A stretch of DNA of 35,474 bases, taken from Lachnospiraceae bacterium (GTDB taxonomy: Bacteria > Bacillota > Clostridia > Lachnospirales > Lachnospiraceae). This document shows positions 9,343 to 18,196 of this stretch, piece after piece (the stretch's first letter is position 1; every line of letters starts with the position of its first letter). The stretch lies in assembly GCA_024699045.1 (NCBI GenBank), contig JAILQK010000100.1, positions 1-35,474 on the forward strand, read 5' to 3'. The translations under genes and the position numbers were made by a program. The notes beneath the pieces are model-generated. The model saw nothing but the letters and a program-made list of their open reading frames with translations, ran no database searches and was not told where the DNA came from.

Positions 9343-10002
9343 CTAAGCAAGTCCCTTTTCCTTGACGATCTTTACGATCCGGCTGGTCCCGAGCCTGGTT
9401 GCTCCAAGCTCTATAAACTTCTCGGCATCCTCAATGCTCGATATGCCGCCGGATGCCTTTATCCCGATCCCTTTGCCCACATGCTCCGCAAAGAGGGCGA
9501 TATCTTCAAACGTAGCGCCTCCCGTGGAAAAGCCCGTGGAGGTTTTTATATAATCGGCTCCGGATCTTGTGACGATATCACACATACGGATCTTTTCATC
9601 CTCTGTCAGCAGGCAGGTCTCGATTATGACCTTGAGGATCTTTCCCTCCGAAGCCTTTCTGATCTGCTTTATCTCATCGAGCACATACTCATCGTTTCCG
9701 GTCTTGAGCTCGCCTATGTTTATCACCATATCGACCTCATCCGCCCCGTCTTCGATCGCATCCTTTGTCTCGAATACCTTTGTCTTCGTGGTATGACTCC
9801 CGTTGGGAAAGCCTATCACGGTGCAGAGCTTTACCTCATCTCCCGCATATTCCCTGGCTCTTTTGATATAGCACGGCGGGATGCAGACCGAGGCAGTGTG
9901 ATATTTCTTTGCATCGTCGAGGATCGTCTTTATATCCTCCCATCTGCTTTCCTGCTTCAGCAGGGTATGATCGCATTTTCCCAATATCTCTTTGATATCC
10001 AT
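9343..10002 (-). CDS. deoC: Deoxyribose-phosphate aldolase
   Basis: CDHTLLKQESRWEDIKTILDDAKKY...VIGFPNGSHTTKTKVFET...DYIKTSTGFSTGGAT...GIKASGGISS. Confidence 0.97.
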   Translation of the reverse strand: MDIKEILGKCDHTLLKQESRWEDIKTILDDAKKYHTASVCIPPCYIKRAREYAGDEVKLCTVIGFPNGSHTTKTKVFETKDAIEDGADEVDMVINIGELKTGNDEYVLDEIKQIRKASEGKILKVIIETCLLTEDEKIRMCDIVTRSGADYIKTSTGFSTGGATFEDIALFAEHVGKGIGIKASGGISSIEDAEKFIELGATRLGTSRIVKIVKEKGLA

Positions 10003-10013
10003 CCTGTCTCCTC

Positions 10014-11000
10014 CTATCTTGATCCCTTATCGTACGGGATTCCCTCTGCCTTGGGTGCCTGTGAATGTTTCGAAGTAAAAATCAGAACTATCATCGTCAC
10101 TATATACGGAAGCATCTGGTATAAAGATGACTGATCCTTCATGCCCTCAAATTTGGGAAGGAACGGGATCGACTGGTTATACGCCGCTATGACCTTGAAA
10201 AGCGCAAAGAACACCGCCGAGCCCATTATCTGCACAGGCTTCCAGTTACCGAAGATCATTACGGCGAGGGCGAGGAATCCGTATCCGCCCACGCTTGAGC
10301 TGAACCCGCTCCCGACCGCTATCGTGTATGCGATGCCACCGATGCCTCCGAGCACTCCGGATATCAATACCCCGGCATACCTCATGCGGTAAACGTTTAT
10401 GCCGACCGAATCCGCCGCCTGGGGATGCTCTCCGCAGGCTCTGAGTCTGAGTCCGAACCGGGTCTTGTACATAAGGATCCACGCCGCAAAAAACAGGATG
10501 ATCGCGATCGGAGTGGTCAGATAGAAATACTTGAATATGAGCATATCCAGAAAGCCTTTACCGGGCTCCAGTCCGAAATTCTCCTGAGTGATACGTATCC
10601 AGCTCGGTATCTGGATCGTTGTAAGACCCTGTCCCTGTACCGCCCATGTCACGACTACCGCAAAAGCCGGAGCGAAGGTATTGAGCGCCGTTCCTCCTAT
10701 CGTCTGATCCGCCTTAAGGTTTATCGCCGCAAAAGCGAGGAAGAGAGAGAAGATCATTCCCGTGACCGCTGCCACGAGGGTCGCAATGAGCATCGAAAGC
10801 TGTGGATGCGCCGGTCCAAACCCGTTCTTGTCAAAAGCCTGGAGCGTAAAGCACGCGCAGAGCGCCCCGATGACCATGATGCCCTCAAGCGCCAGATTGA
10901 TCACTCCGGAATGCTCCGAATACATTCCCCCGAGCGCTACCAGCATCAAAGGTACCGCAAACACCACGGTAAGTGAGATTATGTTCGCCAGTATGTTCAT
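10014..11000 (-). CDS. Nucleoside ABC transporter permease (NupQ/YufQ type)
   Basis: MNILANIISLTVVFAVPLMLVALGGMYSEHSGVINLALEGIMVIGAL..., YKTRFGLRLRACGEHPQAADSVGINVYRMRY; BPD_transp_2-like permease. Confidence 0.92.
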   Translation of the reverse strand: MNILANIISLTVVFAVPLMLVALGGMYSEHSGVINLALEGIMVIGALCACFTLQAFDKNGFGPAHPQLSMLIATLVAAVTGMIFSLFLAFAAINLKADQTIGGTALNTFAPAFAVVVTWAVQGQGLTTIQIPSWIRITQENFGLEPGKGFLDMLIFKYFYLTTPIAIILFFAAWILMYKTRFGLRLRACGEHPQAADSVGINVYRMRYAGVLISGVLGGIGGIAYTIAVGSGFSSSVGGYGFLALAVMIFGNWKPVQIMGSAVFFALFKVIAAYNQSIPFLPKFEGMKDQSSLYQMLPYIVTMIVLIFTSKHSQAPKAEGIPYDKGSR

Positions 11001-12103
11001 TCTTTCACCTCCTCCTTCTGCCCGCCTTTCAGAAGCTTTGTGATAAATCCTCTGATAAGGAGAGCAAAGGCCGCGAGATAAATGATCACGGCAATTATGA
11101 TGTCGGTGGATTCCGAGGAGAAGTTAGGCTGCATCGCCGAACCTCCGACCTGGATATAGCTTATGAACAGCGACGAAAAGATCGTCCCTATCGGATTCGA
11201 GTTTGCAAGGAGCGCCACCGGGATACCGTTAAAGCCCATGGCGAGCGTCTTCTTCTCCAGCACATACTGTATTGTCCCCGCAAGATAATAAAGCCCTCCG
11301 CCGAGTCCCGAAAGCGCGCCGGCGATTATCATGGAAGATATGATGTTCCGGTTTGCATTGATCCCGGCATACCTTGCGGAATCCTTGTTATATCCGCAGG
11401 CCTTGAGTTCATATCCGAAGGTTGTCTTCTCCAGTATGAACCAGCAGATGACCGCCACTATGATCGCGATAAAGACGCTTATATTGATCCAGCTTGAATC
11501 TCCGAAAAGACGGTCGAGTCCGCCCTTCGGTATCATTGCCCCGGGATTGGCCTGCGCCAGATTCGCGGTCCTGTCGGAATTGCTTGCCCCCCATGCGGAT
11601 GCGAGCATTATCGGCATATTGGCAAGCAGCAGGTTCACAAGATACATCCCGATCCAGTTGAACATTATGGAGGTGATGACCTCATTCACATTAAAGAGTG
11701 CCTTGAATAATCCGGGAAATACTCCCCAGACCGCCCCTCCGACAAATGAAAGCAGCAGGCACATCCACCACGGAAGCTGGAACGCGATCGCTCCGACCAG
11801 AGCGCAGAAAGCTCCGATCGTATATTGTCCGGTGGCTCCTATATTAAACATGCCGGTCTTAAACGCAAATCCGACCGAAAGACCGCAGAGCATAAGCGGC
11901 GCGGATTGATAGAGAACCTTTCCGAACTGGTCGAGCGAAGAAAAACCGGTGGTCAGGATAGCGCTTATCCCCAGCCCGGCTTTCGAGGGGTTAAGGATCA
12001 GCAGCAGGATGGATCCGAAGATCAGTCCTATCGCTATGGAAGCAACGGACGCAAGGATCGCAACAAACATCTGGTTTTCGGCTAAAGCCTTTCTGTCTTT
12101 CAT
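10997..12103 (-). CDS. Nucleoside ABC transporter permease (NupP/YufP type)
   Basis: LCGLSVGFAFKTGMFNIGATGQYTIGAF..., KTTFGYELKACGYNKDSARYAGINANRN; 4-nt ATGA overlaps with both neighbours. Confidence 0.92.
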   Translation of the reverse strand: MKDRKALAENQMFVAILASVASIAIGLIFGSILLLILNPSKAGLGISAILTTGFSSLDQFGKVLYQSAPLMLCGLSVGFAFKTGMFNIGATGQYTIGAFCALVGAIAFQLPWWMCLLLSFVGGAVWGVFPGLFKALFNVNEVITSIMFNWIGMYLVNLLLANMPIMLASAWGASNSDRTANLAQANPGAMIPKGGLDRLFGDSSWINISVFIAIIVAVICWFILEKTTFGYELKACGYNKDSARYAGINANRNIISSMIIAGALSGLGGGLYYLAGTIQYVLEKKTLAMGFNGIPVALLANSNPIGTIFSSLFISYIQVGGSAMQPNFSSESTDIIIAVIIYLAAFALLIRGFITKLLKGGQKEEVKE

Positions 12104-13644
12104 GATGCCGCCTCCTTTTTGTCTTTTCTTTTTGCTCCGGCCATATAAAGCCCGAGCTCTTCCATTGCGACCGAATCAAAGTCTCCGACGATCTCTCCTT
12201 CATAGATCACGAGTATGCGGTCGGAAAGAGACCTTACCTCGTCAAGCTCAAGGGAGATAAGGAGCACCGCGCGGCCTTTGTCACGTTCCGCGATAAGCTG
12301 ACTGTGTATGTATTCTATCGCCCCGACATCCAGTCCCCTTGTAGGCTGGACCGCCACAAGGAGCTGCGGATCCTTATCGATCTCACGGGCGATTATCGCT
12401 TTCTGCTGATTTCCTCCCGACATCGATCTGGCAGTCGTCACAGGACCCTGTCCCGACCTCACGTCATATTTTTCTATGAGCATCTCGGCGTAGTTACGCA
12501 CCTCCATGCTCTTTATGACTCCGTGGTTCTGGAACCGCGGTTCCCAATAGCGCTGGAGCACAAGGTTCTGCTCGAGTGTATAGTCAAGCACCAGTCCGTG
12601 TTTATGCCGATCCTCGGGGATATGGCTCATTCCGGCTTTACTGCGCTCCCTGATGGAAGCATTTGTTATATCCTTACCGCAAAGCTCGATGCTGCCGCTC
12701 TTTAAGGGTTCCAGTCCGGTGATCCCCTGTACGAGCTCCGTCTGTCCGTTTCCTTCTATTCCCGCGATACATACGATCTCTCCCGCATGCACTTCAAAGC
12801 TCACTCCCTTGACCGCGTTGTTGTTGTGCGCTTTGCTTGCGACCACCATATCCTTGACGCTTAAGATGACGTCTCCGACTTCCTGGCTCTTCTTTTTGAT
12901 ATCGAATTCGACTTCTCTTCCGACCATCATCCGGGACAGCTCCTCGCGGGTCGTATCCGCGATGTTCACGGTTCCCATATACTTACCCTTCCGGAGCACA
13001 GAGCATCTGTCGGCCACCGCCATTATCTCGGAAAGCTTGTGTGTGATAAAGAGGATGCTTTTCCCTTCCTTTTTGAACCCCCTCATGATCTCCATGAGTT
13101 CGGTTATCTCCTGAGGCGTAAGGACCGCCGTAGGCTCATCAAAGATAAGGATCTCATTATCCCTGTACAGCATCTTGAGGATCTCCACACGCTGCTGCAT
13201 CCCGACCGAGATGTCGGACACAAAAGAGTCCGGCTCCACCTTCAGCCCGTATTTTTCGGAAAGCTGCATCACCTTTTTGGAAGCCGCCTCCTTCTGCAAA
13301 AATCCATGTTTGGTATCCTCGACTCCGAGTATGATATTGTCCAGCACGGTGAAGCATTCCACCAGCTTGAAATGCTGATGCACCATCCCTATCCCGAGCC
13401 TGTTTGCATCGTTGGGATCCTTGATCTTAACCTCTTTGCCGTCTTTTTTGATGATTCCCTGATCAGCCTGATACAGTCCGAAAAGAACGCTCATCAGCGT
13501 AGATTTACCTGCTCCGTTTTCCCCGAGCAATGCATGGATCTCTCCCCTCTTCAATTGAAGAGTGATATCATCGTTTGCCTTGATCCCGGGAAACTCCTTG
13601 GTAATATGGAGCATCTCGATCACATAATCTTCAGCCACCTTCAT
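12100..13644 (-). CDS. Nucleoside ABC transporter ATP-binding protein, tandem ATPase (NupO/YufO type)
   Basis: EFPGIKANDDITLQLKRGEIHALLGENGAGKSTLMSVLFGLYQADQG...LIFDEPTAVLTPQE; second domain MSGGNQQKAIIAREIDKDPQLLVAVQPTRGLDVGAIEYIH. Confidence 0.95.
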   Translation of the reverse strand: MKVAEDYVIEMLHITKEFPGIKANDDITLQLKRGEIHALLGENGAGKSTLMSVLFGLYQADQGIIKKDGKEVKIKDPNDANRLGIGMVHQHFKLVECFTVLDNIILGVEDTKHGFLQKEAASKKVMQLSEKYGLKVEPDSFVSDISVGMQQRVEILKMLYRDNEILIFDEPTAVLTPQEITELMEIMRGFKKEGKSILFITHKLSEIMAVADRCSVLRKGKYMGTVNIADTTREELSRMMVGREVEFDIKKKSQEVGDVILSVKDMVVASKAHNNNAVKGVSFEVHAGEIVCIAGIEGNGQTELVQGITGLEPLKSGSIELCGKDITNASIRERSKAGMSHIPEDRHKHGLVLDYTLEQNLVLQRYWEPRFQNHGVIKSMEVRNYAEMLIEKYDVRSGQGPVTTARSMSGGNQQKAIIAREIDKDPQLLVAVQPTRGLDVGAIEYIHSQLIAERDKGRAVLLISLELDEVRSLSDRILVIYEGEIVGDFDSVAMEELGLYMAGAKRKDKKEAAS

Positions 13645-13715
13645 CCCCCCATACTTTATTTCGCCGTACGACTCCCGGCGCGCCGTTTTGCCGCGCCCTG
13701 TCCCCGGCGATGTTT

Positions 13716-13961
13716 TTATTCCATGAGCGCTTTCACCACATTGATCCCCGATGCCATTTTCTTCAATGTGGTAAGCTCTCTTTTCATATAATCCTCGAGC
13801 TGCTCTTTCTCCGGGTCCGAAAAGCCCTTGTTATGCGTGATCACACAATCGGGGATCCGTCCTTCCGCTGATCTTCCCTCATCGGAAAACGAAACATAGG
13901 CAAACTGCTTTCCGTCCTTTTCAAAGACACCCGAAACCTTTATATCAACCGAACTGTCCAT
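13716..13961 (-). CDS. Small hypothetical protein (81 aa)
   Basis: ORF begins 3 nt after the stop of the upstream flavin reductase-rubredoxin gene on the same strand, consistent with co-translation; no family recognised. Confidence 0.7.
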   Translation of the reverse strand: MDSSVDIKVSGVFEKDGKQFAYVSFSDEGRSAEGRIPDCVITHNKGFSDPEKEQLEDYMKRELTTLKKMASGINVVKALME

Positions 13962-13964
13962 ATC

Positions 13965-14600
13965 TTAACCGTACACAGGTTCAAAATCTTCGACCGGATG
14001 TCCGCAGACAGGACAGAGATAATCCGCCGGAAGCTCGCTGCCCTCATAGATATACCCGCAGATCTTGCACTTCCAGGCAACGATCTTTTTCCCGCTGTCG
14101 CCGGGAGCCGCCGCAGGCCTGGGCTTGACCCGTGCCTGATAATCCGCATATGTCAGAGGTTTCTTATCATTCAGAAGGATCGCATCGACGATCTCTGCGA
14201 TAAAAAGCGTATGACTTCCAAGATCCGTGCTCTCAAGGACCTTGCAGCTTATGACCGAGCATGCATGGTCTTTAAGGTAGGGGATCCGGTTAAGATCCGA
14301 AGGAAGCTTTGAAAGATCGAATTCCCCCGTGAATTTATCGGTATCCCTTCCCGACTGCATACCGAAATGCTTTATCGTATCAAAATCGCAGGTCTCATCC
14401 AGCAGTGTAAGCGCAAATACCCCGCTCTGCTTCAGCAGCTCACAGGTATAATTCGCATTGATGCAGGATATCGCAACTCTGGTGGGACTGTTGGCAACCT
14501 GCATGCAGGTATTGGTTATGCATCCGTTTGCCTTGCCGTCGTGCACGGTAGCGAGCATGAAAACTCCGTACGAAATATTATACAGCGCCTTGTTGTCCAT
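13965..14600 (-). CDS. Flavin reductase-like domain fused to C-terminal rubredoxin (Hrb-like)
   Basis: N-term ISYGVFMLATVHDGKANGCITNTCMQVANSPTRVAISCINANYTCELL (flavin reductase); C-term WKCKICGYIYEGSELPADYLCPVCGHPVEDFEPV (rubredoxin CxxCGY...CPxCG). Confidence 0.93.
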   Translation of the reverse strand: MDNKALYNISYGVFMLATVHDGKANGCITNTCMQVANSPTRVAISCINANYTCELLKQSGVFALTLLDETCDFDTIKHFGMQSGRDTDKFTGEFDLSKLPSDLNRIPYLKDHACSVISCKVLESTDLGSHTLFIAEIVDAILLNDKKPLTYADYQARVKPRPAAAPGDSGKKIVAWKCKICGYIYEGSELPADYLCPVCGHPVEDFEPVYG

Positions 14601-14721
14601 ACATACTCCTTTCCGAAATAAGATCGTATTGTATTTGTCGGATTATATTTTATAATTATATGATACCAGCGCCAAAAGTCCAAATATCAATTTTGATCAT
14701 ATAAAGAACAGGAGCAGAAAA

Positions 14722-15285
14722 ATGAAGTTTAACGGAGTGAAAAAGATCCATGAAGGAAGATTCATCACAAGATACGATGTCTCATACGTGACCGGCAACG
14801 GACACGAAAAGATCTACGAGATGATAAGCCGTAATAAAAACATCTCCACACTGGATGATCTTAATAATCCCCGGATAGATGCCGTCGTGCTCGTCATGTA
14901 TGACGAAAACCATGAAAGACTCCTTTTGAACAAGGAATTCCGGCTGGCTGCCGGCGTCAATGTTTACAACTTTCCCGCCGGACTCATCGATCCCGGCGAG
15001 ACCCCCGAGCAGGCCGCCCAAAGGGAGCTCTACGAGGAGACCGGTCTCGAACTGGTAAAGATCGAGGATATCATAGGCGAAAGCTACTCCGCCATCGGTT
15101 TTTCAAACGAAAAAAATCTCACTATCGTTGGCGTTGCAAAAGGCGAACCCAGAAAAGATCTCGATTCGGAATTTGAGGAGATCTCTTCAGCCTGGTACAC
15201 AAAAGCAGAGATTTCAGGCCTCCTTAAAAAATATCCCTTTGCCGGAAGGTCTCAGGCCTTCTGCTACATGTTCTGTAAAGAATAA
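14722..15285 (+). CDS. NUDIX hydrolase (ADP-ribose pyrophosphatase-like)
   Basis: GLIDPGETPEQAAQRELYEETGLELVKIEDI matches the Nudix box GX5EX7REUXEEXGU. Confidence 0.93.
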   Translation: MKFNGVKKIHEGRFITRYDVSYVTGNGHEKIYEMISRNKNISTLDDLNNPRIDAVVLVMYDENHERLLLNKEFRLAAGVNVYNFPAGLIDPGETPEQAAQRELYEETGLELVKIEDIIGESYSAIGFSNEKNLTIVGVAKGEPRKDLDSEFEEISSAWYTKAEISGLLKKYPFAGRSQAFCYMFCKE

Positions 15286-15385
15286 ACCAATCCCACGCAT
15301 ATCGGATCCTGACGGCCTGATGCCCGGCAATTTCCGGCGACTGACACTCTCTGATTGGTTCTCCCTGACAGATGTCCCCTTAAAT

Positions 15386-15420
15386 GAAAACTCCCGGATG
15401 CCTGCATCCGGGAGTCTTTG
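15386..15420. terminator. Bidirectional Rho-independent terminator between convergent NUDIX and BMP genes
   Basis: Perfect 12-nt inverted arms ACTCCCGGATGC / GCATCCGGGAGT (15390-15401, 15404-15415) with T-rich flanks on both strands. Confidence 0.8.
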
Positions 15421-15458
15421 ATATGATCATTCGATCCGTTCTGTCTGTTAACTCTTGA

Positions 15459-16652
15459 TCACTCCTGATAATCTACTTTTACATTTGAGACCTTAGGGGT
15501 TACCGCTGTGTCGAAGCTGTTGTCGACAACGAGAGAACCGTCTACGAGTGAAGCAAAGAGCTTGTCATACTGCTCCTGATTAAAGGTCGTAAATACGCTG
15601 CTGTCCATGGGAAGGCCTACGCAATCCTCCGCTGCGCCGAGAGTTGTCTCCTTGCCTGCATATGCATCCGAGAACTTCCAGCCATTGGCCTTCGCATCCG
15701 TAAGAGTGACTATAACGGAGTTTGAAAGCGCTTTCATCGCAGAAGTTATAACGCAGGGATCAAGATTTGACTGATCCACATCGACTCCGATCATCTTGCC
15801 GTTATTTGCCTGTGCTGCCGCAAGACATGAATTGCAGATCGATCCGCCGCAGGCAAATACTACTTCGGTTCCTTCCGAATACCAGCTGTCCATCTTTGCC
15901 TTGATGTCATCCGTAGCCACAAATGATCCCGAATACCAGTACTTGATGTTTACATCGCTTATTCCCTGATCCTTTGCTGCCTGCTCAGCTCCCTGAACAA
16001 ATCCGTATCCGTAACGGACAACTGCGGGAACCGCCATTCCGCCAAGGAACCCAAGCTCCTTGTAACCGTCCGTTACTGCCGCATAGCCTGCGAGATAGCC
16101 GGCCTGCTCTTCCTTATATGTGATGAGCGCGGTATTTGCTGCGGGATTCTCAAGATCTCCCTTTGATACGTCAAGAGCAAGGAACGATACATCGGGATAC
16201 TTTTCCTGTACCTCACCGAGGGCTGCCGCAAAAAGATAGCCGGCCATAACGACGACCTTCGCCCCATCCTTTATTGCGTTGTCCATCTGCTCCACACGTG
16301 CTGCATCCGAATCCTCGGACGGCTTATAGTAGTTTGCGTTCAATCCGTTATCTGAGCAGAACTGCTGCACACCTGCCCAGGTATACTGGTTGAATGACTG
16401 ATCGTCGATATTTCCTACATCTGTTACAAATGCTACATCTGTTGTGCTTCCTGACGAAGCGGGTTCTGCGGCTGCAGTATCGGCAGCAGCGGTATCCGCG
16501 GTATCAGCAGCAGCATCCGCCCCTGCATCTGCAGTGTCTGCAGCTGCCTCAGGCTCTGCTGCGGGAGCCGCAGTGCCGGCCGATGATCCGCAGGCTGCAA
16601 GAGACATCACCATGGAAGCAGCCAAAACGATTGCCAAAAGCTTCTTTTTCAT
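15459..16652 (-). CDS. BMP-family nucleoside-binding lipoprotein (ABC transporter substrate-binding)
   Basis: Start at 16652 with aggagg RBS: MKKKLLAIVLAASMVMSLAACGSS (LAAC lipobox), then DVAFVTDVGNIDDQSFNQYTWAGVQQF...VFACGGSICNSCLAAAQANNGKMIGVDVDQS. Confidence 0.95.
   Translation of the reverse strand: MKKKLLAIVLAASMVMSLAACGSSAGTAAPAAEPEAAADTADAGADAAADTADTAAADTAAAEPASSGSTTDVAFVTDVGNIDDQSFNQYTWAGVQQFCSDNGLNANYYKPSEDSDAARVEQMDNAIKDGAKVVVMAGYLFAAALGEVQEKYPDVSFLALDVSKGDLENPAANTALITYKEEQAGYLAGYAAVTDGYKELGFLGGMAVPAVVRYGYGFVQGAEQAAKDQGISDVNIKYWYSGSFVATDDIKAKMDSWYSEGTEVVFACGGSICNSCLAAAQANNGKMIGVDVDQSNLDPCVITSAMKALSNSVIVTLTDAKANGWKFSDAYAGKETTLGAAEDCVGLPMDSSVFTTFNQEQYDKLFASLVDGSLVVDNSFDTAVTPKVSNVKVDYQE
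16471..16585 (-). repeat. Low-complexity Ala/Asp/Thr linker-coding tract inside the BMP lipoprotein
   Basis: Encodes AEPEAAADTADAGADAAADTADTAAADTAAAEPAS; imperfect repeats of (A)ADTA. Confidence 0.75.
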
Positions 16653-16770
16653 TATTCTTCCTCCTAATTTTCTTTTGAGGGCGCCGGGCTGAAGTAACCT
16701 CAAACCCTGTACCGGTCTCTAAGATCCGGCTTCCGGATCCCTGCGCCGACAACCCCTTCCGACTCAAATA

Positions 16771-16799
16771 ATCGTAAAATCGAAACCCTGTTTTGTCAA
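16771..16799 (-). promoter_or_regulatory. Sigma70-type promoter of the BMP lipoprotein gene
   Basis: Minus strand TTGACA (16799-16794), 17-bp spacer, TACGAT (16776-16771); predicted leader about 112 nt. Confidence 0.7.
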
Positions 16800-16819
16800 G
16801 CCGTATTGATTCCCGATAC

Positions 16820-16848
16820 TTGCCCTGTGAGGTTTTGTAACGTATACT
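16820..16848 (+). promoter_or_regulatory. Sigma70-type promoter of thymidine kinase
   Basis: TTGCCC (16820-16825), 17-bp spacer, TATACT (16843-16848); 6-bp leader hairpin GCGGCA/TGCCGC at 16860-16885. Confidence 0.5.
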
Positions 16849-16913
16849 CCTTTAATATGGCGGCAAAACGAACACCGTCTGCCGCAAAACACATTTAGGA
16901 AGCAGGGAACAGC

Positions 16914-17486
16914 ATGTCCAAATTATATTTCAGATACGGAGCCATGGGGTCCTCTAAGACCGCAAATGCTCTGATGGTAAGATACAACTATGAGGAAAAA
17001 GGAAAAAACGCCGTACTGTTAAAACCCAGACTTGACAACCGGGACGGCGACAGGATCGTAAAATCACGCATAGGTCTCGATTCTCCCTGCGAATTCGTTG
17101 AGGAGTTCCTTGCGCGCACGGATGGAAAGACCGATTGGAGCGATATCGATGCGATCATCGTTGACGAGGCACAGTTTCTTTCTTCGGAACAGGTTGAAAG
17201 GTTCTCCGATATCGTGGATTATAACGGCGTTCCCGTTATATGCTACGGTCTCAGAACCGATTTTTCAAGCACACTCTTTCCGGGATCCATGAGACTCATG
17301 GAGCTTGCCGACAAGATAGAAGAGATCCCCACCGTATGCTGGTGCGGAAAAAGAGCTCACTTCAATGCACGCATAGCTGACGGAAGGATCGTCCGCGAAG
17401 GCGAACAGGTTTTCATCGGAGCAAACGAAAGCTATATCTCCCTTTGCAGGAAGCATTTTAAGGAAGGCCGGCTCTCACGGGACTAG
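16914..17486 (+). CDS. tdk: Thymidine kinase
   Basis: MSKLYFRYGAMGSSKTANALMVRYNYEEKGKNAVLLKPRLDNRDG...DAIIVDEAQFL...VICYGLRTDFSSTLFPGSMRLMELADKIEEIPTVCWCGKRAHFNAR. Confidence 0.97.
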   Translation: MSKLYFRYGAMGSSKTANALMVRYNYEEKGKNAVLLKPRLDNRDGDRIVKSRIGLDSPCEFVEEFLARTDGKTDWSDIDAIIVDEAQFLSSEQVERFSDIVDYNGVPVICYGLRTDFSSTLFPGSMRLMELADKIEEIPTVCWCGKRAHFNARIADGRIVREGEQVFIGANESYISLCRKHFKEGRLSRD

Positions 17487-18196
17487 TCCATGCATTCGCA
17501 TTTGGTAAAAAAGCCTTCATCCAGTATATCCTGTAAAGATTTGGAATCATCAAACACCACGATGGTGTCATATCCGAGCTCGTTAAAATGCTGGCTTCCC
17601 ACTTTGTGAAGAAGGTTCGTCTCTGAATCACCCACATATTCTCCGAATATCGCATTGTCCGGATATATCTGCCTGAGCCCGTCAATCACCTCGGGATTGG
17701 AAAAAAGCGCCTCATTTACGGCCTCTGCCGCTATGATACGTCCGCTCGGTATCCCGGACCCGCCTTCTGCCGGTTCGGAACCTTCACCCAAAACCTCCGA
17801 ATCGGAGCCTTCTGTCCCGTTCTCCGAAACCTCCGCCGCCCCCGGGGCTGACTCTGCCGTCACCGTTTCCGCAGTATCGTCTGCGCCGGTACCTGCCGCA
17901 TCACCGGCCGCATTGTCTGCTGTCGAAGTCCCTTCCGTGACGTCATCAGTCTGATCACCTTTCTCATCATCGTCTTCTGCGGAAAGGCTTAACGTATGCG
18001 AGATCTTTCCCTTTGCGTTATCCTGCGCTCCGTTCTCCTCTGCCCCGTCAGACGAAACACTCCCGCCCGATGCGGCAACTCCCGCAGCATAACCCTCATC
18101 ATATCCCCGCTGATAAGGCGGCTTATAACTGCATGCGCTTAACAGCATCACAAGGATCCCGGTATATAAGATGATAACTATACGTTTATTCGTAAT
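17483..18196 (-). CDS. Putative lipoprotein with acidic Ser/Glu/Asp-rich linker; probable non-AUG start
   Basis: Track ORF begins GTG/ATG at 18151, but the frame stays open upstream and encodes a complete lipoprotein signal peptide (T)NKRIVIILYTGILVMLLSAC|SY with LSAC lipobox. The SD-like AGGGGG lies just before ATT (18196) / ACG (18193). Start position uncertain. Confidence 0.7.
   Translation of the reverse strand: MTNKRIVIILYTGILVMLLSACSYKPPYQRGYDEGYAAGVAASGGSVSSDGAEENGAQDNAKGKISHTLSLSAEDDDEKGDQTDDVTEGTSTADNAAGDAAGTGADDTAETVTAESAPGAAEVSENGTEGSDSEVLGEGSEPAEGGSGIPSGRIIAAEAVNEALFSNPEVIDGLRQIYPDNAIFGEYVGDSETNLLHKVGSQHFNELGYDTIVVFDDSKSLQDILDEGFFTKCECMD

Noticed and set aside
9331-10134. 267-aa plus-strand ORF
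   Set aside because: Antisense to deoC.
16653-16764. Purine riboswitch upstream of the BMP gene
   Set aside because: The conserved three-way junction core was not recognisable; only two simple hairpins were found.
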